Both the position numbers and the translations under genes were made by a program. From the NCBI GenBank assembly GCA_965242745.1, contig CBDETG010000017.1:1-64000 (forward strand): DNA of 64,000 nt, read 5' to 3'. The stretch is from JABAAI01 sp965242745 (GTDB lineage: Bacteria; Spirochaetota; Leptospiria; Leptospirales; Leptonemataceae). Numbering within the stretch: the stretch's first letter is position 1; each line of letters opens with the position of its first letter. Under the pieces are notes generated by a model. The model was not told the origin of the DNA. It searched no databases and was given only the letters and a program-made list of their open reading frames with translations. This document shows positions 18,396-27,227 of the stretch, one piece after another.

Positions 18396-19889
18396 TTGCG
18401 GCGTGTAAAGCGCAGGGTGCATATGGTAAAAACGGCATCGGCAGAGCATCATGCGCAAGCACAGCAGAGTCCTCCTGTTGCAGCGCAAATGGACAGCGCC
18501 TTGCCATCGCAAGACGTGATGGATAGCGACGGTGATCTGATTCCCAATAGCTTTGATGCCTTCCCGCATGATCCACAGCGAGCCTTTCGCATCGTACTTC
18601 CTGAAGATGATTTTCTTACGGTGGCCTACCAAGATGACTTTCCCCGCACAGGTGATAATGACTACAATGACTTTGTGGTGCGCTACCAAGTAGTAGAGGT
18701 GCGTAATGCAAGAAACCAAGTAACAGACATCATAGGGACGGTGGAGCCAGTCATGCTAAAGGCTGCTTATGATCATAAGTTTGTCATCGGCATTGGATTG
18801 GGACAAGCGCAGGGAAGCTTGACGATTGAAAATACAGATCATGCTGGCAATGTCACAAAGACGAGGACACAAAGCGTAGACGGAGTTGCTAATATCACTG
18901 TTTATGAAAGTACCCGCAGCGCATTTTCTCTCGAATATAAAGACATTCCAACGGGGACACGCAAAGTCCGTCATCCCTATTACAATAGCTATGTCTTCCT
19001 TCTTACCAATCCCATTTACGAAGCGCAGTTATATGGCCACCGTGCTGACTTTGTGCTTAGCTTGGACACACCCCAGTCAAGCGACAGCATAGATCAAGCG
19101 CCCTACGATCCTTATATCATTGTCAATCATGAGCAGGCTTATGATATTCATTTGCCCGGCAAGCAAGCGCTTCCTAACACGCACAATCCAAGCTCTGCGC
19201 CTGAGAACTTTCGCAATAGCAATGGTTTTCCTTGGGCCTTGCTGGTCCCCACAGATTGGCTGCCTCCTAAGGAGGGCCTTAGCATTCTTATTGCTTATCC
19301 AAAATTTGATGCTTGGCGATCAAGCCATGGCGCTAGCGACAGCGACTGGTACTTGGACGCTGCAGATACGCAAGTAGCAGGGCCCAGCGCAAAGCTCATC
19401 GATGGCCCTAGCTTCCCAGACATGGACCCTACAAATAGCAGTTACTTAGATGCTATGAACTGGAATATCAGCGCGGGGGCGCAGATCGGTACTTGCAATG
19501 CGCCTCAGATCATGAGAGTAGATGGCAATTCGATTCTCAATGCTGAGGCTTGGCAGGATTTTCTGTTGTGTCTTTTTGGCAAGAGGATCAATCCCTTCTA
19601 TGATATGAGGAAAGGGCGTTTGAATCATATCTCGTTTACTGAAAAGCAATCCGCTTTAACTTATGTGTATCTCATACACGACCGCTTTTCTTTGTCACAA
19701 TCATCAGGGCTCAGCTCTTTAGAAAAATTGAAGCGTTTGTATCAAGCCCTGACTTTTCGCAGGCCCAGCCAGATCGATAGCGCAAAATTGCAGGAGGCCT
19801 TAGCGGCATCGCTGGCAGCTATAAGCATGTATGCGCCATACACAATGGCGCTGCTAAGTGCTGGGGTGATAATTATCATGGTCAATTAG
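18396..19889 (+). CDS. LruC domain protein, C-terminal part
   Basis: Same frame as the preceding lipoprotein. It contains DSDGDLIPNSFDAFPHDP, a calcium-binding-like loop, then the LruC core (LPEDDFLTVAYQDDFPRTGD, DYNDFVVRYQV, VIGIGLG, FPWALLVPTDW, LSILIAYPKFDAWRSSHGAS). LruC was described as a Leptospira outer-membrane lipoprotein; biochemical function is not known to me. The apparent start at 18396 is TTG and 18423 is the first ATG; neither has a signal peptide, which supports the split-gene reading. The last about 25 residues (ISMYAPYTMALLSAGVIIIM) overlap a RCC1-type repeat read in another frame, so the true 3' end has been altered. Confidence 0.72.
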   Translation: MRRVKRRVHMVKTASAEHHAQAQQSPPVAAQMDSALPSQDVMDSDGDLIPNSFDAFPHDPQRAFRIVLPEDDFLTVAYQDDFPRTGDNDYNDFVVRYQVVEVRNARNQVTDIIGTVEPVMLKAAYDHKFVIGIGLGQAQGSLTIENTDHAGNVTKTRTQSVDGVANITVYESTRSAFSLEYKDIPTGTRKVRHPYYNSYVFLLTNPIYEAQLYGHRADFVLSLDTPQSSDSIDQAPYDPYIIVNHEQAYDIHLPGKQALPNTHNPSSAPENFRNSNGFPWALLVPTDWLPPKEGLSILIAYPKFDAWRSSHGASDSDWYLDAADTQVAGPSAKLIDGPSFPDMDPTNSSYLDAMNWNISAGAQIGTCNAPQIMRVDGNSILNAEAWQDFLLCLFGKRINPFYDMRKGRLNHISFTEKQSALTYVYLIHDRFSLSQSSGLSSLEKLKRLYQALTFRRPSQIDSAKLQEALAASLAAISMYAPYTMALLSAGVIIIMVN

Positions 19890-20248
19890 GCAATAGGACA
19901 AGAAGATCCAGCACAAGGCCTGTGCAAGTGTACGGTTTAACCGAGAAGACTGCTTTTATATCGGCAGGCTCTTATCATACTTGCGCTATACATGCGGGCA
20001 CGGTCAAATGTTGGGGCCACAATAATAGGGGTCAATTAGGTACTGGTGATCTAAAGGGTAGTTCTACGCCTGCAAACATTTCGAGCACTATTGACTTGAG
20101 TATGAGTATGCCTCGTATCGTTCGAGCTTTTCCAATAGTAGGAACAGGAGGAAACGTAACTGACGCAAGCCAGCGGAGCACTTGTGTTGTGCAGGCGAAT
20201 GGCGTTCTTACTTGTTGGGCTCTCTTAAAAAACGGGAAATTGCATTGA
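19790..20248 (+). pseudogene. RCC1-repeat fragment
   Basis: In the frame of 19922, the sequence from about 19790 reads GLSGIAGSYKHVCAIHNGAA, KCWGDNYHGQLGN, then AGSYHTCAIHAGTVKCWGHN and GQLGTGD: at least two regulator-of-chromosome-condensation (RCC1) beta-propeller repeats, with a third partly recognisable (CVVQANGVLTCWALL). A full propeller needs about seven. There is no start or signal peptide; the 5' end runs into the end of the LruC gene in another frame. It is most likely a remnant left by recombination. Confidence 0.65.
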
Positions 20249-20350
20249 TGTTATTGCATCGGATTATTAGCAGTGTACCGTGGCGGAATGCAGCATTTTC
20301 TGGCAAAAAATACTTGCTTTGATAAGCAATAATAATACAGGATTACTGAC

Positions 20351-21508
20351 ATGTGGGCATATACAGTACACATATTTTCATTGATAGTAATCCTTTACTT
20401 GCATACTTGCAAAAATGTAAGTGAGCTTTCGCCATCTGCCAAAGAATGGGTTGTCCTTTCTGACAGGATTTCTGGTGGAAGGCTTGCTGGTGCGCAAGTT
20501 TTTACAGCATCAAAAGAAAAACCGCAAAGCTGGTCTTATCTAAGCGATGTGGGCTCAGCTAGCGATGAGTTTGGCAATGCAGTACCGGTTTTTGGATCAC
20601 GATATGGATGGGGTGACTCTGATCGAGGTTATGATTTTGATACCAAAGGGATATGGAAGCTTCGTTATGCTAATAGTTATTGGGTTTTTGTCAGCGTTGC
20701 CGGTTTAGTTTATGTAGCGAATGACGAGCCACACAATCCGCGGCGAGTTGTGTATCCATATAAGTATGCACGCGGCTTAATGGCTATTAGCTATGGCAAT
20801 GGTTACTGGGTAGGCGCTAATTATTTTAGACCTCTAGTAAGCGATAATCCTACGAACCCTTTAGTAGAATGGAGGCGAGTTGCGATCTTTAATGTACCAA
20901 AAGTATTCTATGCTATAGAATATGGCGATGGTGACTGGGTAGCGGCAGGTGGTGACGGGAGCATTGCAACAACGCAAGACGTATTCACCTCTCGCTGGGA
21001 TGCCCCATCGATTGTTCCCCTATGGCCTGGGTCTGATGATACGCCCTTGATTGATCTGGCCTACAACGCAGGCACATGGGTTGCAATTTGCGGTGAAAAC
21101 AATGAAATGGGCTATACAGCGGAATATGCAGTGAAATTTACAAATTTAGCAAAGGATGTCATACTAACAGCAAGCGATCCAAAAGATACTTGGTCCATTT
21201 CTCATTCTTCATCCAAGGAGTGTAATTATTTCAGTATAGGATATGGCAATGGTCATTGGGTGGTTGTAGGCCGCAGCGGGATGATACTCGCGACTAAGGA
21301 TCCGAGCAATGGCTGGTCTATGGCCTTAGATAGTGGTACAACTTTCGACCTATTTGATGTTGCCTATGGCAATGGTCATTGGGTGGCAGTAGGCAATAAC
21401 ATTATTGTAACAACGAATGACCCGCAAGGCTTTTGGCAAAAAGCAGCTGTGAATGAGCGCCAGAGCGGCACGTATATGTTTAGTGGCTTGACATATGTGG
21501 AAAAATAA
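20351..21508 (+). CDS. WVAVG-repeat lipoprotein, copy 1
   Basis: A 385-residue predicted lipoprotein (signal FSLIVILYLHTC). The mature part has at least five repeats built on YGNGxWVAVGxxGxIxTTxDP (YGNGYWVGANYF, YGDGDWVAAGGDGSIATTQD, YGNGHWVVVGRSGMILATKD, YGNGHWVAVGNNIIVTTND), the pattern of a beta-propeller. It overlaps the next gene by 14 bases and is about 40% identical to it by eye, so the pair arose by tandem duplication. A short inverted repeat TTGCTT-TGAT-AAGCAA lies upstream near 20315. Function unknown; surface or periplasmic binding is inferred. Confidence 0.72.
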   Translation: MWAYTVHIFSLIVILYLHTCKNVSELSPSAKEWVVLSDRISGGRLAGAQVFTASKEKPQSWSYLSDVGSASDEFGNAVPVFGSRYGWGDSDRGYDFDTKGIWKLRYANSYWVFVSVAGLVYVANDEPHNPRRVVYPYKYARGLMAISYGNGYWVGANYFRPLVSDNPTNPLVEWRRVAIFNVPKVFYAIEYGDGDWVAAGGDGSIATTQDVFTSRWDAPSIVPLWPGSDDTPLIDLAYNAGTWVAICGENNEMGYTAEYAVKFTNLAKDVILTASDPKDTWSISHSSSKECNYFSIGYGNGHWVVVGRSGMILATKDPSNGWSMALDSGTTFDLFDVAYGNGHWVAVGNNIIVTTNDPQGFWQKAAVNERQSGTYMFSGLTYVEK

Positions 21509-22715
21509 TCAAAGAATTTACGTTTTCTGTTTATTATCAATATTGCTTCTTCATGCTTGTAACAATGAGCAGGTAGAAAAGGCGCCTAAAAAAGGATGGG
21601 TGCTTGCGGCAGGTGGCAATATAGGAGGTCATATTTTTGTCTCCGAAGAAGAGTTGCCGCAAAGCTGGTCTTATTCAGGTAGAATCACTTATTACGAAAA
21701 TCCAAATTGTTATCCAAACGAAGAAAAAATCGTTGTTTATGGTGACTATTGGGAAAGTGATAGGTATATTGTAGGCGCGCATTTTTCTGAGCCATATCGC
21801 CAAAATCGTGGCTTGCCTATCCAGCATATCTTTAAGCTAATATATCATGATAGGCAGTGGTTGGCAATAGATGACTATGGTTATGCTTATGCAAACAACA
21901 AAGGCGTGCAGAATATATGGAGGCAAATTAGTCCTTCATATTGCTTAGGGCTTGATTCTGCTTATCCAATAAATATTGCTTATGGCGCTAATGGTCATTG
22001 GGTTGCGATTAGGGGCTCTGGTGAAATTAGCGCATCAAAGAATTTGATGCTTCCTGTAGAGGAGTGGGAAGAGACAGGTGATACTGGTATAGATAGGGTA
22101 TTTTATGCTGTAGAATATGGTAATGGCAATTGGGTAGCGGTTGGCGGCGGCGGTGCCATTGTAACAACACGTGATCTATCTGCTCCTATTGGCTGGCGTA
22201 CGCCATCTTCATTACCGACATTGCCCAATACTACGCCGCTTACGGATGTGGCCTATGATGGAAAAAATACTTGGGTTGCTATCTGTGGCGAGAACAAGGG
22301 TCGTCTTGACAGCGCCCAATATGCGACAAACCAAGCCCAAGATAATATACTAGCAGCACATAATCCCGCTGGCGCTTGGTCGATTTCACATTCTTCTACA
22401 GAAAAATGCGCTTACTTTCGCATTAAATATGCTGGCGCTCATTGGGTAGTTGTAGGCCGCAATGGAATGATTTTAACTACGACCGACCCAGCTAGCGGCT
22501 GGTCGCTGGCATTAGATAGTGGGACGAGCTCGGATCTCTTTGATGTAGAATACGGCAATGGTCATTGGGTGGCAGTAGGAGATAATGTTATATTGACAAC
22601 GCAAAATCCTCAAGGCCGTTGGAAGAAAATAGATAGCATACCCACTGCGGCAGATTTCGGATTTGCTTATACATACTTGCTTAAATTTACCAGCGTGGAA
22701 TATACTGGTGATTAG
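21495..22715 (+). CDS. WVAVG-repeat lipoprotein, copy 2
   Basis: A 406-residue paralogue of the preceding gene, starting inside its 3' end. The signal peptide ends in LLLHAC, a good lipobox. Repeats include YGNGNWVAVGGGGAIVTTRD, AHWVVVGRNGMILTTTDP and YGNGHWVAVGDNVILTTQNP, with conserved SWSYSG and AWSISHSSTEKCAYF blocks shared by both copies. The overlap suggests coupled translation. Nothing shows an active site. Together they look like duplicated, diverging envelope propellers. Confidence 0.72.
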   Translation: MWKNNQRIYVFCLLSILLLHACNNEQVEKAPKKGWVLAAGGNIGGHIFVSEEELPQSWSYSGRITYYENPNCYPNEEKIVVYGDYWESDRYIVGAHFSEPYRQNRGLPIQHIFKLIYHDRQWLAIDDYGYAYANNKGVQNIWRQISPSYCLGLDSAYPINIAYGANGHWVAIRGSGEISASKNLMLPVEEWEETGDTGIDRVFYAVEYGNGNWVAVGGGGAIVTTRDLSAPIGWRTPSSLPTLPNTTPLTDVAYDGKNTWVAICGENKGRLDSAQYATNQAQDNILAAHNPAGAWSISHSSTEKCAYFRIKYAGAHWVVVGRNGMILTTTDPASGWSLALDSGTSSDLFDVEYGNGHWVAVGDNVILTTQNPQGRWKKIDSIPTAADFGFAYTYLLKFTSVEYTGD

Positions 22716-22739
22716 CTTGTAACTATCAAACAAGTACAT

Positions 22740-23441
22740 ATGCTTACTATTAAAGATATTAGTAAGAAGTACAAAAATCGGAGTATTTTAGAACAGATTA
22801 ACATTCGCTTCCCAGCAAATTCCATTTGCGCTCTTGTAGGAAGCAATGGCGTGGGCAAAAGCACTTTACTTAAAATCATCTGTGGTCTCTTGCGACAGGA
22901 CAATGGAACGATAGAGTTCCGAAATCAAAATATTAGTAACTTATCTATTTCTGCTAGGCTTAAACTAGGGCTGGGCTATCTTTCACAAGAAAATACGTTG
23001 ATTCAAGACTTGTCTGTAGAAGATAACATCTATGTATTACCTCGTAAAAGAGATGATGACGAAAGCTTGCGGGAAGAGCTGATCTTAGAGTTTGCTTTAG
23101 CAAAGCTACGCAAACAAAAATGTAAAAGGCTTTCAGGTGGCGAAGCGCGTAAAGTGGAGTTTTGTCGTTGTATGGCATCAAGACCACTTTACGTATTACT
23201 AGATGAGCCCTTCTCCGGCCTTGATCCCAAAACCACGCATGCAGTTTTAGAAATGATAAAAAGACAACACAAGAAAGGAATGAGTTTTGTGATTACAGAT
23301 CATCGTATGGAAGAAATAAAAAGCGTAGCGCATAAGTATTTCTTTCTGCATAATAGCAAAATTGCTTTTACAGGAGATTCGAAAACGTTTTTCCATCATC
23401 CATTGGTGCGGGAACATTTCTTGGGGACTGCCCATGTTTAA
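22740..23441 (+). CDS. lptB: ABC transporter ATPase, LptB-like
   Basis: A 233-residue ATPase with Walker A GSNGVGKST (about 34-42), Q-loop GYLSQENTL, signature RLSGGEARKVEFCRC, Walker B LYVLLDEPF and H-loop ITDHRMEE. The start MLTIKDISKKY, the SARLKLGLGYLSQE stretch and the end VREHFLGTAHV match LptB, the ATPase that drives lipopolysaccharide export with LptF/G/C, better than other ABC families. No LptF/G/A/C gene is adjacent, so the assignment rests on sequence. It begins 24 bases after the lipoprotein gene. LPS export fits the waaA gene at 57 kb. Confidence 0.72.
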   Translation: MLTIKDISKKYKNRSILEQINIRFPANSICALVGSNGVGKSTLLKIICGLLRQDNGTIEFRNQNISNLSISARLKLGLGYLSQENTLIQDLSVEDNIYVLPRKRDDDESLREELILEFALAKLRKQKCKRLSGGEARKVEFCRCMASRPLYVLLDEPFSGLDPKTTHAVLEMIKRQHKKGMSFVITDHRMEEIKSVAHKYFFLHNSKIAFTGDSKTFFHHPLVREHFLGTAHV

Positions 23442-23449
23442 CCCCCCCC

Positions 23450-24871
23450 TCACAACAAGCCCTCGATCTTTGCAAGCATCGCCGCAAGCCCATCCACCGC
23501 CTTCGCCACCGTCCCCATGACGCCGCTGAGCTGATGCGCCACCTTCTGCTGCAGCTCAAAAGACTGATCCAGCGTGGAGGCAATCGCATCCATAGCGTTT
23601 TGCGTGCCTATGTAATCCTGCCCCTGCACGCTGCGCTCCAGCTGTGCTAGCTCCCGCCCGCCCGTGCGCGCCAGCTGCACATCACCCACGCTTGTCGCCG
23701 CCCTTGCAATCCCGCCCCGCGCCCTGAGCGCATCCGTTGCCGTAGCGCCGAAAATGTTCATCTCTAAGAGCTGGCGCGTCTCATCATCCATCGCATCCAG
23801 CCCCAGCAGCTCAGAGATGCCCCTGACATTCCCCTTCGTTGCTCCGCGCTCGGCCTGCGCCATCGCCTCCACAAGCGGCTTGCCAGCCCCCAGAGCCGAG
23901 ACCGTCGCCAGATTATGCAGCAGACTGCCCTTGCTCTGCAGCTGCCCGTGCATGGAGCGTGTGAGCGCAAGCGCCCGCTCGCCCATCAGCCCGCCCTGTC
24001 CCAAGCCCGCCATGACTGATCCCACGCCGTGCAGGTCCATGCGGCCAAAGCCAGCGCCTGCGCCCTGCGCTGCCATGCCCGACAGCGTCCTGAAATACTC
24101 AGCCTGCCTCAGGCCCCCCATCCCCGCAAGCTCGGCTGCGCCAAAAAGGCGCCGCAGCTTCGAGCCGCCGCCCGTCCCATAGCGCCCCAGCTCTGCAAAG
24201 AGACTGGCGCCGCCAAGCCCGCCGATGCCCTGCGCCAAGCCAAACTTGACGCCCGTCATGCCGCCGCCAGTGTCATGCCCGCTCTCCGAGAGGCGCGCCC
24301 GTGCGCTGTAAATTCGTGCCAGCTCGGCATTACGCACATAGCGATTGGCCCGGCGCCTGATTTCGTCTTGCGACATGCCCTCAGCGTTGGCGCCTCCCGG
24401 CACGAACAGCCCCGTGCCGCCGCCCCGCAGATACTGCATCGTCCCAAGCGTCCCCTGCTGCCCCTGCATGAGATTTTGATACATGCCCGCGCCCGAGGAA
24501 AGCAGCTTTAGAGCAGCGCCCGCAGCGCCCAGGCTCAGACCCAAGACAGGAATGACGGTAGAAGCGCCTGCACCCTGCAGAGCGCCTCCCGCAGCAGCAG
24601 CGCTCCCCCCGCCCCCTGCGCTCACGGCGCCAGCCATAGCCCCCCGTGCAGCTACTCTGCCAGGGCGAGCAGGGCCCGTGCTGCCCGTGTAGGCTAAGGC
24701 AGACTGCAAAGCCCGCGTTGCTGCCTGCGAGAGCTCCAGTTTCTCGACCTTGAGCGTTCTGAGCTTTTGCAAGACTGGGCCTTGCTGCATGCCGCCATCG
24801 CTGGCAGTGGAGCGGGCCGCTGGCGATAGGGCTTTGCGATTAATAGACCTCGTCATCCATGTCATCTTCAC
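23450..24871 (-). CDS. Phage tape-measure-like protein
   Basis: About 470 residues, strikingly Ala/Gly-rich (GAMAGAVSAGGGGSAAAAGG, GLSLGAAGAALKLLSSGAGM), with long amphipathic helices at the C-terminus (DQSFELQQKVAHQLSGVMG) and a repeated GGLG/GAG pattern; this is the usual look of tail length or internal virion proteins, though short for a tape measure. The DNA is much G+C-richer than its neighbours. The start is uncertain: GTG at 24871 or ATG at 24856, both overlapping the small upstream gene. It is the last gene of the leftward phage block and ends 8 bases from the convergent lptB stop. Confidence 0.5.
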   Translation of the reverse strand: MKMTWMTRSINRKALSPAARSTASDGGMQQGPVLQKLRTLKVEKLELSQAATRALQSALAYTGSTGPARPGRVAARGAMAGAVSAGGGGSAAAAGGALQGAGASTVIPVLGLSLGAAGAALKLLSSGAGMYQNLMQGQQGTLGTMQYLRGGGTGLFVPGGANAEGMSQDEIRRRANRYVRNAELARIYSARARLSESGHDTGGGMTGVKFGLAQGIGGLGGASLFAELGRYGTGGGSKLRRLFGAAELAGMGGLRQAEYFRTLSGMAAQGAGAGFGRMDLHGVGSVMAGLGQGGLMGERALALTRSMHGQLQSKGSLLHNLATVSALGAGKPLVEAMAQAERGATKGNVRGISELLGLDAMDDETRQLLEMNIFGATATDALRARGGIARAATSVGDVQLARTGGRELAQLERSVQGQDYIGTQNAMDAIASTLDQSFELQQKVAHQLSGVMGTVAKAVDGLAAMLAKIEGLL

Positions 24872-24977
24872 TAAGGCCTATGGATTCCAGCTCTGCTTTT
24901 TTCTTAGCCTTGTAGAAATCTTCTTCTTCTCTATGACCTGCAAAGACTTGCTTCAATGTATCTGCTATCGCTCCCAT
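24840..24977 (-). CDS. Small phage-block protein (45 residues)
   Basis: An open frame MGAIADTLKQVFAGHREEED ending EDDMDDEVY, preceded by AAAGGAG at ideal distance and placed 10 bases after the next gene upstream. It overlaps the start of the tape-measure-like gene. Helical, acidic C-terminus. No family is recognised; position between two tail-type genes hints at a tail assembly or internal protein. Confidence 0.5.
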   Translation of the reverse strand: MGAIADTLKQVFAGHREEEDFYKAKKKAELESIGLSEDDMDDEVY

Positions 24978-24987
24978 TCCTGCTCCT

Positions 24988-25173
24988 TTACTTTTTTGCT
25001 CTGGCATGTTCTACCATAGCAAGGGCTGCAAGCTCGCCTGCATCTTCGCCATCCATGTCGAGACAATTTTCGAAATACTCTTTCAGACGAACATGCGATC
25101 CTTCGAAGCCCTTGATCTCTTCTTTGACAAAGGCGCCAAAGCTTCGCTGCGTGCAAAGATAGCAGAATGTCAC
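24988..25173 (-). CDS. Small phage-block protein with CxxC
   Basis: Sixty-one residues from a GTG at 25173: TFCYLCTQRSFGAF, EEIKGFEGSHVRLKEYFENC, DMDGEDAGELAALAMVEHA. It is short, acidic and helical, in the place just before the tape-measure-like gene where tail assembly chaperones often lie, but that is only positional inference. Its 5' end touches the tandemly repeated start of the Rpn-like gene on the opposite strand, so its true beginning may have been lost or replaced. Confidence 0.45.
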   Translation of the reverse strand: MTFCYLCTQRSFGAFVKEEIKGFEGSHVRLKEYFENCLDMDGEDAGELAALAMVEHARAKK

Positions 25174-25450
25174 AGCGCATAAGTCTTAAGCTTGATCAGA
25201 AACAAGAGTGCGCTGCTTTCTTCTGGCTTTTGTAAATTCACATTGCATGCTAAAGAGCGCATCATAAGATAGTAGCATGTCTCAGCGCATAAACCAAGCT
25301 TGATCAGAAACAAGAGTGCGCTGCTTTCTTCTGGCTTTTGTAAATTCACATTGCATGCTAAAGAGCACGGAATAAGATAGCAGAATGTCTCAGCGCACAA
25401 ACCAAGCTTGATCAATTCTTTAAGCGAGAGTGCGCTGCTTTCTTCCCGCC
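25168..25450 (+). repeat. Three tandem partial copies of a gene start (108-109 bp)
   Basis: ATGTC(A/T)CAGCGCA recurs at 25168, 25277 and 25385. Copy 1 reads MSQRISLKLDQKQECAAFF before diverging into WLL and a stop; copies 2 and 3 have lost the frame (GCTTGA). After copy 3 the sequence continues as ECAAFFPPFGYEVQSEYEL, the true body of the Rpn-like gene. Thus the 5' end of that gene plus about 50 bp of other sequence has been duplicated in tandem, disrupting it. Confidence 0.75.
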
Positions 25451-25511
25451 CTTCGGCTACGAGGTCCAAAGCGAGTATGAGCTAAGCACAGTAACAAAGC
25501 GCATCGATGTT

Positions 25512-26294
25512 GTGGTCCTGCGCAAGAGCCATATACCTCCCCTTGCAAAGCTAGAGCTCTTCCATTACTTTTCTGAACACAATCTGCTTAGCTATAAGTC
25601 CTTCCAAGATCACTTCCAGCTACGCGATATCCATGACTGTATGATCTACTACTATTACTATCTCCAGCTCAACCCAGAGGCCCGCAGAGACAATCTCACT
25701 GTGACCTTGCTGCTTTCGAAAAGGCCGCGTAAATTTCTGTCTGAGTATGGAGGCGCTGTAGAGGAGATTGAGCAGGGTGTCTATGTAATAGAAAATCCCA
25801 TCATCCATATGCGCGTAATCAATATCGAGGTAGTGGATCTGAGCAGCGCCGACAGTATGTTTTTGACAGCTTTTTGTAAAGACCTTGCTCGTCTAAAAGA
25901 GACACAGAGGCAGGTTGCAAGGCAGGCTTTTACTACAAACAAAAAAGTGCTTGCTAATTTGAGACAGGCCTTGCAAGCTAGGTTAGCTATTTTTGAAGGA
26001 GAAGTAGATATGGGAGCCGTAGCAGATATAACCGAATATGTGATGCCAGCGATACGAAAGGCAGAAAATCGAGGCATAGAGAAAGGCATAGAGAAAGGCA
26101 TAGAGAAAGGTATAGAGAAAGGTATAGAGAAAGGTATAGAGAAAGGTATAGAGAAAGGTATAGGGAAAGGCTTAGAGAAAGCGCATGAAGAATTTGCGCA
26201 TGCTATGCTAAGAGCAGGCTTTCACGTTACTGACATTGCCAAGGTGACGAAGCTCTCCACAAGCAAGGTCAAGCAGCTCCTGTCCCGGCTTTAG
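25512..26294 (+). pseudogene. Rpn/PD-(D/E)XK-type nuclease (putative transposase), 5' end disrupted
   Basis: A member of the Rpn-like recombination-promoting nuclease family. The same frame is open from about 25364 and reads DQFFKRECAAFFPPFGYEV, ELSTVTKRIDVVVLRKSHI, LELFHYFSEHNLLSYKSF, then a helical region and a C-terminal chain of IEKG units (26072-26179) ending in AHAMLRAGFHVTDIAKVTKL, a helix-turn-helix-like tail. The GTG at 25512 is only the first codon that could serve as a start; the family N-terminus lies upstream and is out of frame because of the tandem duplications. The gene sits opposite to the phage genes around it, so it probably inserted into them. Activity in its present form is doubtful. 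Confidence 0.7.
26072..26179 (+). repeat. 12-bp tandem repeat encoding IEKG units
   Basis: About nine copies of GGCATAGAGAAA or GGTATAGAGAAA encode (G)IEKG repeats near the C-terminus of the Rpn-like protein. Such Gly-x-x-Lys repeats are usual in this family and their number varies between copies; in-frame slippage is expected. Confidence 0.85.
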
Positions 26295-26314
26295 CATGGC
26301 TAGCGTATATTGTA

Positions 26315-27226
26315 TCACAGATGCGCCATGCCTGTATGCGTGTAGCGGCTTTGGTGTTTCTGATACCACTCCTTGATCTCGCCTTGCAGCTGTAGGATCC
26401 TTGCGCCGAAGAAGGCAGATGTTGCACTCATCGTTGTATTGACGCTTTCATGCAGGACGCCCACGCCAATGCTAAAAGACGCAAGGCCAGAGACAATGCC
26501 ATCACCATAAGCAGACATGATCTTGATCGCAAGCGCCTTAGCGACCAGTTCTCTAAGATCATCTGGGACCCTGTTTGCGCTGTCATAGCCCGTAGCATAA
26601 TCTATCAAGTAAGAGTTCGGCAAGTCTTCGTTATATGTATGAAGGCGAGAGGCGCGGAGAGGAAGACTGCCATGCCCTGAAGCCCTGTGCCTGTTGCCCC
26701 ATCGCAGATTGCTAAGGGCGCCAGCCTCATAGTTGAGCTCAGCTCCAGGAAGCAAATCCAAGATGCGCTGGTCTGCATAAGGATTATGAAGCTCCCACTT
26801 CTCCAATCGCAGCAAGGGGCGATGGCGCAGCTTTACAAAATGGAAGTTCCTGCGTGAGCGTCGATAAGGATAGGTATCATCCCAGCGCGCATAGTCTTCT
26901 ATCTTTCTGCTTTGCTCAGGCCTTGCAGAGCGATGTCTCCAAAGCTGCGGATAGATGTCCCACTTGAGCTCCTCTGCTATGGCCCTGCTTGTCTGATCGA
27001 TCCAGCCCTTGATTGCATCATCGCTTAAGTAAGTTCCATCCTGCGTGACAAGTCGGCTGTTGCCCATAAAGTAAATCATGCGCATTTCGTCTGGCGTAAC
27101 GATGGCGCCCCAAGCTGGCGGCGGGTCTTGCTTGGGATAAGCAATGCGTCCTAGTGCGGGGTTGGCCTTTGTGTCTGGCCTGCCAAAGAGAAAGCCATGA
27201 AAGTCTGGCTCTTGTTCTTCTAACAT
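26315..27226 (-). CDS. Phage-block structural protein, unknown
   Basis: About 303 residues from the ATG at 27226, chosen because it follows the upstream stop (27228-27230) by one base; the longer frame from 27274 would overlap. The protein has PDFHGFLFGRPDTKANPALG, RIAYPKQDPPPAWGAIVTPD, a basic-aromatic middle (WRHRSARPEQSRK, RRSRRNFHFVKLRHRP) and a C-terminal hydrophobic helical part (GIVSGLASFSIGVGVLHES). No recognised family. Tight spacing with its neighbours suggests a virion or assembly role. Confidence 0.6.
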   Translation of the reverse strand: MLEEQEPDFHGFLFGRPDTKANPALGRIAYPKQDPPPAWGAIVTPDEMRMIYFMGNSRLVTQDGTYLSDDAIKGWIDQTSRAIAEELKWDIYPQLWRHRSARPEQSRKIEDYARWDDTYPYRRSRRNFHFVKLRHRPLLRLEKWELHNPYADQRILDLLPGAELNYEAGALSNLRWGNRHRASGHGSLPLRASRLHTYNEDLPNSYLIDYATGYDSANRVPDDLRELVAKALAIKIMSAYGDGIVSGLASFSIGVGVLHESVNTTMSATSAFFGARILQLQGEIKEWYQKHQSRYTHTGMAHL

Positions 27227-27227
27227 T

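Noticed and set aside
25170..25469. A 99-codon minus-strand frame with NLQKPEESSALLF repeats
   Set aside because: It is the reverse reading of the tandem copies of the Rpn-like gene start.
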